Assembly (NCBI RefSeq): GCF_002237755.1
Contig: NZ_MWSJ01000002.1
Span: 537,453-601,452 of the forward strand
DNA length: 64,000 nucleotides
Origin: Lysinibacillus sp. KCTC 33748
GTDB taxonomy: Bacteria > Bacillota > Bacilli > Bacillales_A > Planococcaceae
Direction of reading: 5' to 3'
Made by a program: the position numbers and the translations under genes. The notes below the pieces were generated by a model, which was given only the letters and a program-made list of their open reading frames with translations, ran no database searches and was not told the origin of the DNA. This document shows positions 41,574-49,582 of the stretch, piece by piece (the stretch's first letter is position 1; each line of letters begins with the position of its first letter).

Positions 41574-42746
41574 TTAATCAATAAATTTTCTTCCGAATAT
41601 GAACAGGATCATCGTTAAGATGAAGAAATATAGTGGCATAATTATCAAAGAACCAGTATGCAGGAAACTCATACCTGACGTTATAAAGCTTACGAGTAAG
41701 TAATAGCCTAAGCTGAAAATCGCGCCAGCTGTCCCGATAACGTCCTGAAAGTTGACAAGCGCAAGGCTTAAGCAATTAGGTAGAGCAATTCCTGATCCTA
41801 ATAACGTAATAAAAATGGTCACTAACATGCCAATTAGTAAGACAATAGTAGGCAATGGTAATGTACTAACGATTAGTAGTAATAAAGCCCCGACAGTCAT
41901 AACTAAACAACCGAGATGAATAACTTTTTCTGGCTGATATTTATTGACTAGTCGTTTAGAAATCATGGCACCGATAATAGAGGCAAGAGCCACGATTATT
42001 CCAAGAAATCCATAAAGTCCAGGGGATAAATTGAAATGGTCAATAAAGATAAAAGGAGCTTCAGCGTAGTAACTAAATAACACGCCATTTATCCCACCAA
42101 TTAGCAACCCAAAGACAAGAACCCTTGGAGATGAAATCATTCTTTTTACAACTGGAAAAATAGCCGTCCTTTTTCTCGTTGATTTATCTGTAGTTTCAGG
42201 AAGTCTGAAATAAGCATAGATAAACAACAAAATACTCATCGCAACGAGCACAAAGAAAACAGCTCTAAAACCAAGTGCTTGATCGACCCAACCGCCAATC
42301 AGCGGCCCTACAGCAGGAGTAAATGCAATGACTGCAGAAATTTGCGCAAACATCGCATGTCTTTTACTTCCGGAAACACTTTCACGCAAAATAGTTTGCG
42401 TAATAATGGAGCCTGTCGCTGCCCCAAAAGCTTGAATAAATCTACTTACTAATAGAAAAGTGATCGTTTCTGCGTAAAAACACATGAAACTTCCAATACC
42501 ATAAAAAATTAAACCGCCTAGCATGGCCGGTCTTCGTCCAATAAAATCAGAAAGCCATCCCCAACAAAAGACACCTATAGCAAACCCTATAAAATAAATA
42601 CTTAAAGTTAACTGTACAGATCGATTTGAGGCATTTAATGCATCTGAAATATCAGGTAGAGATGGTGTATAGATTGTCTCGCTAATCTGTGGAAAAGCTA
42701 CAAGAACAATCATTAATAATAAAGATGGTGCTACATGTTTTTTCAA
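41574..42746 (-). CDS. Bcr/CflA family drug efflux MFS transporter
   Basis: A 390-residue major-facilitator protein with 12 transmembrane helices. Motif A of the family is seen in WGWLSDFIGRRPAMLGG (residues about 61-77), and the early TIYTPSLPDIS is typical of Bcr/CflA drug:proton antiporters, which expel bicyclomycin, chloramphenicol or other compounds. TTG start at 42746 after AGGAGGG. Transcribed alone and leftwards. The substrate cannot be read from sequence. Confidence 0.88.
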   Translation of the reverse strand: MKKHVAPSLLLMIVLVAFPQISETIYTPSLPDISDALNASNRSVQLTLSIYFIGFAIGVFCWGWLSDFIGRRPAMLGGLIFYGIGSFMCFYAETITFLLVSRFIQAFGAATGSIITQTILRESVSGSKRHAMFAQISAVIAFTPAVGPLIGGWVDQALGFRAVFFVLVAMSILLFIYAYFRLPETTDKSTRKRTAIFPVVKRMISSPRVLVFGLLIGGINGVLFSYYAEAPFIFIDHFNLSPGLYGFLGIIVALASIIGAMISKRLVNKYQPEKVIHLGCLVMTVGALLLLIVSTLPLPTIVLLIGMLVTIFITLLGSGIALPNCLSLALVNFQDVIGTAGAIFSLGYYLLVSFITSGMSFLHTGSLIIMPLYFFILTMILFIFGRKFID

Positions 42747-43173
42747 CTTATTGCCCTCCTACAAGCAAAATCTACTTCTTTAGAAAAGAGTAGACGTAGC
42801 TAGGGAAACGGCGGGACCATTATAAGTATTCGTTCATAAGATGTCATTTTCAATCACCTATATATGCTAAAAGTAGGAGTGCATAGTCTAGCCTCTATTA
42901 TATAGATTTTTGTTATTTTTAAAAGGCATTTATAGAAATATTTTCAATATTTAGGTTAGTCACCATAACGAAACGTGGGTTGATTTCCGTTTCTCTATTG
43001 CTGATCCCCAAGGAGTCGCCAACCGGAACGAAAATCGACTTTTCAAATTACAACGTTTAAAAATGTCATTACTAACCTTCAATGATAAATCTAAATTTTT
43101 GAAAAATTTAAACTTGTGCATAAAAGGGTATATATATAAAATAGAAACAAACGTTCTTGGTGGGGGTGGGAAA
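42747..43173. other. Gene-free stretch with an imperfect inverted repeat
   Basis: No gene. GTTGATTTCCGTT (about 42979) and GGAACGAAAATCGAC (about 43025-43039) form an imperfect inverted repeat around CTGATCCCCAAGGAGTCGCC, which looks like part of a dispersed repeat. Promoters of the divergent MFS and GNAT genes must lie here. Confidence 0.4.
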
Positions 43174-44037
43174 ATGACTACATTTAATCAATTACAGTTA
43201 GTAGTATTCGAAGAAAATGATATTCCAGCATTAATTGCACTTTCTGACTCTGTCGGGTGGGATTACGATGAATTTGAAATTAGAACAGTGATGAAGTCTG
43301 GTGAAATATTTGGGCATAAAAATGCCGAGGGGGCAATTGTTTCAAGTGCGGCCATTATCACATATGATTCAAAGGTAGCTTCTATAGGCATGGTTATTGT
43401 GCATGAAAATTACAGAGGGCTTGGCCTTGGGAAATTAGCTACTCAAAAATGTATTGAAAGTGTTTCAGAACAAACGGCAATTATGCTCGTCGCAACGGAA
43501 GAGGGTGAACCGTTATATAAGAAAATGGGCTTTGCCACTGTTGATTATGTACATAAATATCTGAATAACAACTATTTCAGTGACAAAAACCTAGCTTGTA
43601 ACGAGTATACAATTGAAGATTTTTATGAGCAAAATTTTGCCGATATTGTCAGCTTAGATGCAGTAGCCTTTGGAGTTAAAAGAAGTAATTTTCTACAGAA
43701 TAGAATAAAACAATCGAAGCAATGTATCGTTATGAAAGATTCTCATGGGAAAATGATAGGCTTTGGCTTGTCCATTTTAGGACCACTCAATCTAATTTTA
43801 GGCCCTATTATTGCGCCTGATTCTCTAACAGCTAGTCTCATCATTCATACTTTAGCGAAGGATCATAATGGAAAATTAAGAATTGATGTACCATCCGGTC
43901 ATACTGAATTTATTAAATGGTTAGAGCAAAGTGGTTTTATAGAAGCAAATAAACCTCCAGTGATGATTCTGCATGGTGAAAAAATGCCGACTAGAAATGA
44001 TACACTATATGCTATAGCTGCACAAATTTTTGGATAA
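43174..44037 (+). CDS. GNAT acetyltransferase with C-terminal second domain
   Basis: ATG 43174 follows TGGGGGTGGG; the frame is open further upstream without a site. The 287-residue product has an N-terminal GNAT domain with GMVIVHENYRGLGLGKLATQ (about residues 81-100) and a second acetyltransferase-like half from about residue 160 (FGVKRSNFLQNRIKQSKQCI, GHTEFIKWLEQSGF), the layout of YitI-type tandem GNATs. Cytoplasmic; substrate unknown. Own terminator downstream. Confidence 0.82.
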   Translation: MTTFNQLQLVVFEENDIPALIALSDSVGWDYDEFEIRTVMKSGEIFGHKNAEGAIVSSAAIITYDSKVASIGMVIVHENYRGLGLGKLATQKCIESVSEQTAIMLVATEEGEPLYKKMGFATVDYVHKYLNNNYFSDKNLACNEYTIEDFYEQNFADIVSLDAVAFGVKRSNFLQNRIKQSKQCIVMKDSHGKMIGFGLSILGPLNLILGPIIAPDSLTASLIIHTLAKDHNGKLRIDVPSGHTEFIKWLEQSGFIEANKPPVMILHGEKMPTRNDTLYAIAAQIFG

Positions 44038-44054
44038 AACATTTATACAAAAGG

Positions 44055-44084
44055 AGCACACGTTTTATTGGGTGTGCTTTTTTT
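44055..44084 (+). terminator. Rho-independent terminator
   Basis: AGCACAC and GTGTGCT with a ten-base loop, followed by TTTTTTT. Confidence 0.85.
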
Positions 44085-44150
44085 GTATTAAAGGATTTTA
44101 AAGGAAGTGTGGAGAATAGAGAATAAATGTATTTAAAGGGGGAGAAGTTT

Positions 44151-44681
44151 GTGTTTCCAAATTTAGAGACCGAAAGACTTATTTTAAGAGAGCTGACGCA
44201 AGATGATGTGCAAAGCCTCTTCAATTGCTTTTCTAATGAAGAAGTTACTCGCTATTACGGACAAGAACCATTTATAGAGTTACAACAAGCAGAAGATTTA
44301 GTGGACTTATTTTCAAAAAACTTTGCTGCAAAAAGAGGAATACGATGGGGCATTGAAAGGAAAGGAGAAAAGGGTATAATCGGGACAATTGGTTTTCATG
44401 CCTGGTCGCCTATACATAGACGAGCAGAAATCGGTTATGAAATTCATCCTGATTATTGGCGAAAAGGGTATACGCAAGAAGCGGTTACCGAAATTATGTC
44501 GTATGGCTTTCAAAATATGGGGCTAACTCGTATAGGTGCTGTTGTATTTATTGAAAACGAAGCCTCGAATAAGCTGCTAACTAAAATAGGCTTTCATAAA
44601 GAAGGAATTCTTAGAGATTATATGTACCAAAATGGGCTGGCACACGATACATTTGTCTATTCCATTTTAAACAATGTTTAA
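44151..44681 (+). CDS. GNAT acetyltransferase, RimJ/RimL type
   Basis: A 176-residue enzyme of the ribosomal-protein-alanine acetyltransferase class. ETERLILRELTQDDVQSLF at the start and EIGYEIHPDYWRKGYTQEAV (acetyl-CoA motif) with ENEASNKLLTKIGFHKEG are diagnostic. I start at GTG 44151 because GGGGGAG lies seven bases upstream; ATG 44127 precedes that site. RimJ/L-like proteins acetylate N-termini, but most paralogs have unknown targets. Confidence 0.85.
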   Translation: MFPNLETERLILRELTQDDVQSLFNCFSNEEVTRYYGQEPFIELQQAEDLVDLFSKNFAAKRGIRWGIERKGEKGIIGTIGFHAWSPIHRRAEIGYEIHPDYWRKGYTQEAVTEIMSYGFQNMGLTRIGAVVFIENEASNKLLTKIGFHKEGILRDYMYQNGLAHDTFVYSILNNV

Positions 44682-44974
44682 GGAATCACTTCTTCTACCT
44701 TGAAATTCGGCAAAAGTGAAGAAGTTAGTTAGGGGATAAACGTCCCGTAAAGCCTGATTCGTTCAATTAATAATAAGTGGGAATGAGGAGAACCCTACTG
44801 ATTAAAGTGCCGCTTTATTAATAACAAAACTTTTAACCTATGGAAATATTTTCTCTTTATTGATATGCATTTTATTGGCTAATAAATGATGACTAAGATG
44901 TGGTTTTGTGTTTGCTTTTTTCGGTTATAGTGCTAATAAAGGCATCGTGTTATTAGTAGTGGGGCTTTGATAGA

Positions 44975-45184
44975 ATGGAGATACAATATAGCACAGCTTA
45001 TTTTGAAAAGTTGGATTTACTTGAAATTCTATATGCAGGGCAGGCACCGCTAAAAGAAGCGCTACCCACACACATTGTCAGTAAAAGTCATTTGGAACGC
45101 TTTGACCAAATAAAAGCAGCCTTTGCTAAGCTAAATAAGGAAATTCGAATACTTGAGCTAAACATTATCCAGTCCGTAAAATAA
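44975..45184 (+). CDS. Hypothetical small helical protein
   Basis: Unrecognised 69-residue protein, helical and soluble (KLDLLEILYAGQAPLKEALP, then LERFDQIKAAFAKLNKEIRI). The ribosome site is weak (GGGGCTTTGATAG), but the stop is followed directly by a strong terminator. Could be a small regulatory or structural protein. Confidence 0.5.
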   Translation: MEIQYSTAYFEKLDLLEILYAGQAPLKEALPTHIVSKSHLERFDQIKAAFAKLNKEIRILELNIIQSVK

Positions 45185-45218
45185 AAAACTCATGCAAAAA
45201 GACTTGCATGAGTTTTTT
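45184..45218. terminator. Bidirectional terminator between convergent genes
   Basis: ACTCATGCA and TGCATGAGT pair over nine bases, with AAAAAA before and TTTTTT after, serving both neighbours. Confidence 0.85.
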
Positions 45219-45263
45219 GTTGGGCTTCATTTTAGATGATTGTTTTAATCTTAAACTTTTTTC

Positions 45264-45611
45264 TCAATCTAGTGTAAATGCTGCTAAAAATACCATAGCA
45301 ACGTTTATTACAAGGGCAACAATATTTAAAAAATCAGTTGTTGGCATGATTACAATAATCAATGATGATACAGCAACAAATAATGGGATTATTTTAGTGA
45401 TCTTTGAGACTAGTTGTAGCTTGTGATAATGTCTAAATATGAAATAAATACCTATTAAGATTGGTGCTGTAAGCAATACGCCTAAATATCCCCATGCATC
45501 TTCAATAAACCAAGGGAAGATGCGCATACGTGAAGTGAAAATAAAAAGATTTAGAATGATAGTTCCTATTAATAGGCTGTTTATTATAATGATTTTCTTG
45601 TTTTTCTTCAT
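45264..45611 (-). CDS. Hypothetical four-helix membrane protein
   Basis: Unrecognised 115-residue protein with four membrane helices (IIIINSLLIGTIILNLFIFT, YLGVLLTAPILIGIYFIFRH, IIPLFVAVSSLIIVIMPTTD, IVALVINVAMVFLAAFTLD). Excellent AAAGGAGTAATC ribosome site before ATG 45611. Transcribed alone. Confidence 0.65.
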   Translation of the reverse strand: MKKNKKIIIINSLLIGTIILNLFIFTSRMRIFPWFIEDAWGYLGVLLTAPILIGIYFIFRHYHKLQLVSKITKIIPLFVAVSSLIIVIMPTTDFLNIVALVINVAMVFLAAFTLD

Positions 45612-45664
45612 TTTGATTACTCCTTTAAAAATAAAAAATTATTCATGAATTTTCCTCTTAAATA

Positions 45665-45768
45665 TTAATACCAATGATCATCATCATCGTTTATACACAA
45701 TGCTGGCTCATCATATTTTGATATACTCATATTTCTCGCAAACTTAATCCAAACTAGTTTTCCCCCTA
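45665..45768 (-). pseudogene. C-terminal fragment of an unidentified gene
   Basis: The minus strand reads GGKLVWIKFARNMSISKYDE then PALCINDDDDHWY and stop at 45665. The frame is lost upstream near 45770 and has no start, so only a tail of about 34 residues survives. The family is not known. Confidence 0.35.
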
Positions 45769-45887
45769 ATGTTTTTTGAAGTATTCATACCTTTGAGCTA
45801 GTGCTACGTTGGTCCGTTCAATGGATTTTCTATAGAAATCAATTACAACTTCTTAATTTAAACGACTTCATTTTTACGAATAACATT

Positions 45888-45917
45888 CACTAATAGTGTA
45901 ATATTACACTATTAGTG
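45888..45917. promoter_or_regulatory. Perfect 30-bp palindrome, probable operator
   Basis: CACTAATAGTGTAAT and its exact inverse ATTACACTATTAGTG meet without a spacer. It is followed about 35 bases on by a TATAAT (near 45960). No U-tract follows, so it is not a terminator. The symmetry and core TGTAATATTACA are like operators of TetR-type dimeric regulators. No such regulator gene is adjacent. Confidence 0.55.
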
Positions 45918-46176
45918 ACCGTTTGTAAATGAAATGATTGTGGTAAATATTAACACGTTATAATATTTGTTTATATCTAGAGGGGGCTTTGCACTGAGGG
46001 TTGTAATTGAAGAAAGTAAGAAAACACATGATAAAAATTTTAGTCAATGTTTATGTTGATAACTATAACTTATGGAAATTTATAATTAACATTGATTTTA
46101 CTTATTGACCTAAGAGATGTAAAATTGTGTTAGCAAGAATATCCAGAAAGATTGGTATTAAAAACAGAAAAGAGTG

Positions 46177-46959
46177 ATGAAGATGGGCATTGATTTTCAC
46201 AAAAAGGACAATCAAACTACTTATACAACTCGGCATGCTGACCATTCATGGATTGAAACAATGAAAGAATTAGTCCCTATCACGAGTATTAATAAGGCTG
46301 CAGATATTGGCTGTGGCGGAGGGATTTACGCTAAAGCATTAGCCGATATGGGCGTAACTTCTGTGATCGGTGTGGATTTTTCAGAGGCTATGCTCGTTGG
46401 GGCAACAGAAAATTGTAAACAATATCATCAAATAACTTTCAAGCAAGGAAATGCTTTGGCAACAGGCTTAGATGATGACAGCTGTCAGTTAGTACTAGAA
46501 CGAGCTTTAATACATCATATCCAAGATGTAAAGGCTTGTTTTCAAGAGGCATATAGAATTTTGGAGGATGAAGGGGTCTACATTATCCAAGATCGGACAC
46601 CTGAAGACTGTCTTCTTAAGGGAGATGACTGCCATATTAGAGGCTATTTCTTTGAATGTTTTCCAAAATTAAAGGAACAAGAAATTAAACGGAGACATTG
46701 TAGTGAGCTAGTCGTTGAGACCCTTAAGGAAATAGGTTTTAACGAGATTACAGAAGTAAAGTTATGGGAAACAAGAAATGTGTATGAACTGCAAGAGCAA
46801 TTGTTAAACGATTTACGGGCAAGAACAGGTAGAAGTATTTTACACGAAATAGACGATGAAGAATTAAATGATTTAGTGAATTATATTGATCAGGCTATTA
46901 CAACTGAGAGTTCTATAGTGGAAAAGGATAGATGGACCATTTGGAAAGCCGTGAAATGA
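46177..46959 (+). CDS. Class I SAM-dependent methyltransferase
   Basis: A 260-residue soluble enzyme. Motif I KAADIGCGGGIYAKALADMG (about residues 43-62) binds SAM, VIGVDFSEAML is motif II-like, and CQLVLERALIHHI corresponds to motif IV (here with ERALIHH instead of D/N-P-P-Y, typical of Methyltransf_11 small-molecule enzymes). Start ATG 46177 (or GTG 46174) has AAAAGAG upstream. Followed by a strong bidirectional terminator. Substrate unknown. Confidence 0.85.
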   Translation: MKMGIDFHKKDNQTTYTTRHADHSWIETMKELVPITSINKAADIGCGGGIYAKALADMGVTSVIGVDFSEAMLVGATENCKQYHQITFKQGNALATGLDDDSCQLVLERALIHHIQDVKACFQEAYRILEDEGVYIIQDRTPEDCLLKGDDCHIRGYFFECFPKLKEQEIKRRHCSELVVETLKEIGFNEITEVKLWETRNVYELQEQLLNDLRARTGRSILHEIDDEELNDLVNYIDQAITTESSIVEKDRWTIWKAVK

Positions 46960-47030
46960 TTATAAAAAGGATTCTTTCTGATGAACTATCCGACGGTAAA
47001 GTAGCTCAATCAATTATTCATCGATTCGAT

Positions 47031-47080
47031 AAAAAGATACAAGCTCTCGTTCGTTTTTCAAACGAGAGCTTGTATCTTTT
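47031..47080. terminator. Strong bidirectional terminator
   Basis: AAAAAGATACAAGCTCTCGT and its exact inverse pair across a short loop; T- and A-tracts on both sides serve the convergent genes at 46959 and 47079. Confidence 0.92.
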
Positions 47081-47477
47081 ATTCGCCAACTAATGCGAGC
47101 ATGAATTTGTCTCGATCTGCTTCCTCCTGCATTTTATTCTCGACGAGCATTGCACCGTATCTCACATTTGTCATATCCCGATCAACTAGAAATTGAACAT
47201 TCACTTTTGCAGCTTTTTTATTGATAGGGCAATCTCCTTTAAATTCTACAACGTCCTGTCCTTTTTGAGTTTTAAAATATACCCAATATGGATTTTTACA
47301 AGTGTTGGCAAAGCCAGATTCTAACGTCTTATTACTATTTTCTAATGAATAGCTTTTAACATATGTAATATATTCATTATCTGTAATGTCCTTTTGTGGA
47401 CCGTAAAAATACCAGAATACCCCTAAAATCCCGATTGGCACAATCCACAGAATGTTCCTTTTGCTTAATTTCCCCAT
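47079..47477 (-). CDS. Hypothetical protein with N-terminal membrane anchor
   Basis: Unrecognised 132-residue protein. Residues 8-24 (ILWIVPIGILGVFWYFY) are a membrane helix; the outer domain contains two cysteines (FANTCKNPYWVYF and EFKGDCPINKK) that could form a disulfide. AAAGGGGGC site before ATG 47477. Transcribed alone, leftwards. Confidence 0.6.
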   Translation of the reverse strand: MGKLSKRNILWIVPIGILGVFWYFYGPQKDITDNEYITYVKSYSLENSNKTLESGFANTCKNPYWVYFKTQKGQDVVEFKGDCPINKKAAKVNVQFLVDRDMTNVRYGAMLVENKMQEEADRDKFMLALVGE

Positions 47478-47634
47478 AATTGAAAGCCCCCTTTATGAGA
47501 ATATTTTATCATTTTTACACTGATTTTTGCTAGCTTACAATAATATTTTCTAGCCTAAGAATTATTATTGTAGATTACGTCATTTTGTCTGTTGTTTGTT
47601 GATTAATGGTTTTTTTATTTCAAAATATTTATGG

Positions 47635-47660
47635 GAAACTATGAGGCTTATAATGACGTC
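47635..47660 (+). promoter_or_regulatory. ECF-type promoter upstream of bcrC
   Basis: GGAAACT (ending 47640), a 16-base spacer and CGTC (47657-47660) match the TGAAAC-N16-CGTC pattern of Bacillus ECF sigma factors (SigM, SigX, SigW). In Bacillus subtilis bcrC is known to be controlled by SigM and SigX. The site is 128 bases before the bcrC start. Confidence 0.55.
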
Positions 47661-47787
47661 ATTTATGAGCGTATGTAGGTATTCAACTTGGGCTATGTCA
47701 CAATGTGGGCTTTAAGCACCTGAAAAGCCAGTACTTGTTACATTACAAAATGAACACCTAGAAATTAAATGCAAGGAGATTTACAAA

Positions 47788-48378
47788 ATGAATTATGGAT
47801 TGTTTCAATGGATTAATGATATAGCGGGGCGCTATCCTTTTCTGGATAAAGGGATGATCTTCATCACCGATAGTGTTCCTTATGTCGTAATCGTATTTAT
47901 GTTATTTTTATGGTTTACTGCAAACAAAGAAAAAAGGGTAGAAAAACAATATACTGCTATATACATTGTCTTTACATGTTTACTAGGATTGGGTTTAAAC
48001 GCACTCATTCACTTGGTCTACTACCATCCACGACCATTCATCACATATAGTGTTCATCAATTAGTACCGCATGCTAATGATTCTTCGTTTGTAAGTGATC
48101 ATTCCGTATTAGTATTCGCTGTAGCATGTACGTTGCTTTTACGAAAAGACTCGTGGAAGTTTCCTGTTTTGGTATGGGCTATCCTAGTGGGTATTTCCCG
48201 TATCTATGTCGGCGTTCATTATCCAGCGGACGTGATTGGCGGAGCCCTTCTGTCATTTGGGGCAAGTTTAGTCATTATTAAGTCTTCTAAAAAAATGGAG
48301 CCGGTCGTACAAATCCTATTTAATATCTATAATAGACTAACGAAACGTATCCCTTTTTTAGCGAAATTCAGCCATTAA
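47788..48378 (+). CDS. bcrC: Undecaprenyl-diphosphatase BcrC (PAP2 family)
   Basis: A 196-residue membrane phosphatase that converts undecaprenyl pyrophosphate to the monophosphate for reuse in wall synthesis and so gives bacitracin resistance. PAP2 motifs are HLVYYHPRPF (near residue 75-84), SFVSDHSVLVF (near 103-113; Bacillus enzymes have SFPSDH) and SRIYVGVHYPADVIGG (near 136-151), with the catalytic His in the last two. About six membrane helices. ATG follows CAAGGAGA. An ECF-type promoter upstream suggests envelope-stress control. Confidence 0.92.
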   Translation: MNYGLFQWINDIAGRYPFLDKGMIFITDSVPYVVIVFMLFLWFTANKEKRVEKQYTAIYIVFTCLLGLGLNALIHLVYYHPRPFITYSVHQLVPHANDSSFVSDHSVLVFAVACTLLLRKDSWKFPVLVWAILVGISRIYVGVHYPADVIGGALLSFGASLVIIKSSKKMEPVVQILFNIYNRLTKRIPFLAKFSH

Positions 48379-48605
48379 GATCTGTGTCAGGAAAATAGTC
48401 GTTTTATACTTTTTTAAGAGTATGTTTTTTATTTAATTGAAAAGCATGCTCTTTTTTTTATATTATAAATTTTGAGCCAGAAGTAAAAACGAGTGTAAAG
48501 TTAGGGTAGCTCAAACTTTGATAATGGTCGATAGCGAAGTAATGAAAGTACAATACATATAATTATTATTATCTATCCTTAGATTAACAAAAAGGAATGA
48601 ATATT

Positions 48606-48962
48606 GTGAGAAGAAAAGGACATTTCATAGACAAAAACAAAAATCAGATTTTTAACGATGAAGCATTAGTTTCAAGTAAAGTTTACCCTGATACTCCTAC
48701 ATTACAGGAACTTGAACAAATGATTTTTAATGGATCAGTAGAAATGATATTTATCTGTAACTATCAAACAGAACAAACAAGCAAATTAGAACTACTGTCG
48801 ATTAATGATGTTAAGTATGAATGGCATACGAAATATAAAAATAATATTAGCCTTGATGATGAAGCGTATCTAAATGATTTCCCTAATGGGTACTGTTTTT
48901 TTGTTGAGCTTTGGGAAGGCGAAAAAGGAACTCCTATTTTGGTGTTATTCGAATGCCATTAA
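48606..48962 (+). CDS. Hypothetical protein, immunity-like
   Basis: Unrecognised 118-residue soluble protein, GTG 48606 preceded by AAAGGAATG (or ATG 48597). It contains [38 protein letters not shown] and [20 protein letters not shown]. The reading frame beyond its TAA stays open with protein-like sequence to 49205, so the present protein may be a shortened version of a larger one or be followed by a separate relic. Confidence 0.45.
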   Translation: MRRKGHFIDKNKNQIFNDEALVSSKVYPDTPTLQELEQMIFNGSVEMIFICNYQTEQTSKLELLSINDVKYEWHTKYKNNISLDDEAYLNDFPNGYCFFVELWEGEKGTPILVLFECH

Positions 48963-49205
48963 ATTGAAGGGATAGGTAATTGGATTGGGGTAGACTTCAC
49001 TAAATTTAACCTCAGCTCTCCTTTCACGTTCGGAAAAGTTAATGACGGTCATGTTGTGAATTTTAATGAAAAATTAAAATCATCCGGTCTTAATGTGACC
49101 AATAGAAGTCAATTTGGCATTGATATCGATACTGAATTGTATTTCATAAAAAAATTTGGTAAAATAAAAATACAAATTATGAGAGGACTGATGAGTGGAC
49201 GATGA
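48963..49205 (+). pseudogene. In-frame coding relic downstream of the 48606 gene
   Basis: Directly after the TAA at 48960 the same frame reads NWIGVDFTKFNLSSPFTFGK, VNDGHVVNFNEKLKSSGLNV and QFGIDIDTELYFIKKFGKIK, ending at TGA 49205. It has no start or ribosome site of its own. Either a nonsense mutation split one gene of about 200 residues, or this is the tail of a lost neighbour. Confidence 0.4.
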
Positions 49206-49264
49206 TTAACTAAACTATATTTTTATTTGAAATGAACAACTTCAAACTTCAAATTACAAAATAT

Positions 49265-49393
49265 AGGATTAGTCTGTCCATTTTTATAAATCAGTTTATA
49301 CTTTATTTGTCATGTTTCCGATGGCAATTAAGGGACTTATTTACGATCAGTAAAAGACTAATCCTTCCAATTACAAATTGGGAGGATTTTTTT
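49265..49393 (+). promoter_or_regulatory. Transcription attenuator of the ABC-F gene
   Basis: AGGATTAGTCT (49265-49275) is the exact complement of AGACTAATCCT (49355-49365). The second of these overlaps by six bases the left arm of a terminator: AATCCTTCCAATT (49360-49372), loop ACA, AATTGGGAGGATT (49376-49388), then T-tract to 49393. The two structures exclude each other, so pairing with the upstream strand prevents termination. This is the usual logic of attenuators in front of ABC-F and other ribosome-targeting antibiotic resistance genes (for example vmlR and lmo0919). The pairings are read directly; response to antibiotics is inferred. Confidence 0.65.
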
Positions 49394-49433
49394 ATTCTCT
49401 CATAAACAATTTAAACGATAAGGGGAGAGAGAA

Positions 49434-49487
49434 ATGGGCGATTCAGATACTATTGTTACGCATGTATTACTCCGTACAGGTCGTTAA
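49434..49487 (+). CDS. Possible 17-residue leader peptide
   Basis: ATG 49434 has a strong AGGGGAGAG site and encodes MGDSDTIVTHVLLRTGR then TAA. It lies after the attenuator and 95 bases before the ABC-F gene. Leader peptides often adjust expression of ribosome-targeting resistance genes by drug-induced stalling. It could also be the start of a decayed gene. Confidence 0.35.
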   Translation: MGDSDTIVTHVLLRTGR

Positions 49488-49582
49488 TATCCATCAAACT
49501 TATGCGGAGAAATTTAGAATGGATGGATATGCCGACTTTGTATGAAAAATAAAAAGTGTTGATATACAAAGGAGGAATTATC

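Noticed and set aside
49241..49408. Plus-strand frame starting MNNFKLQITKYR across the attenuator
   Set aside because: It runs through the terminator hairpin and T-tract and has no ribosome site; its openness is explained by the AT-rich leader.
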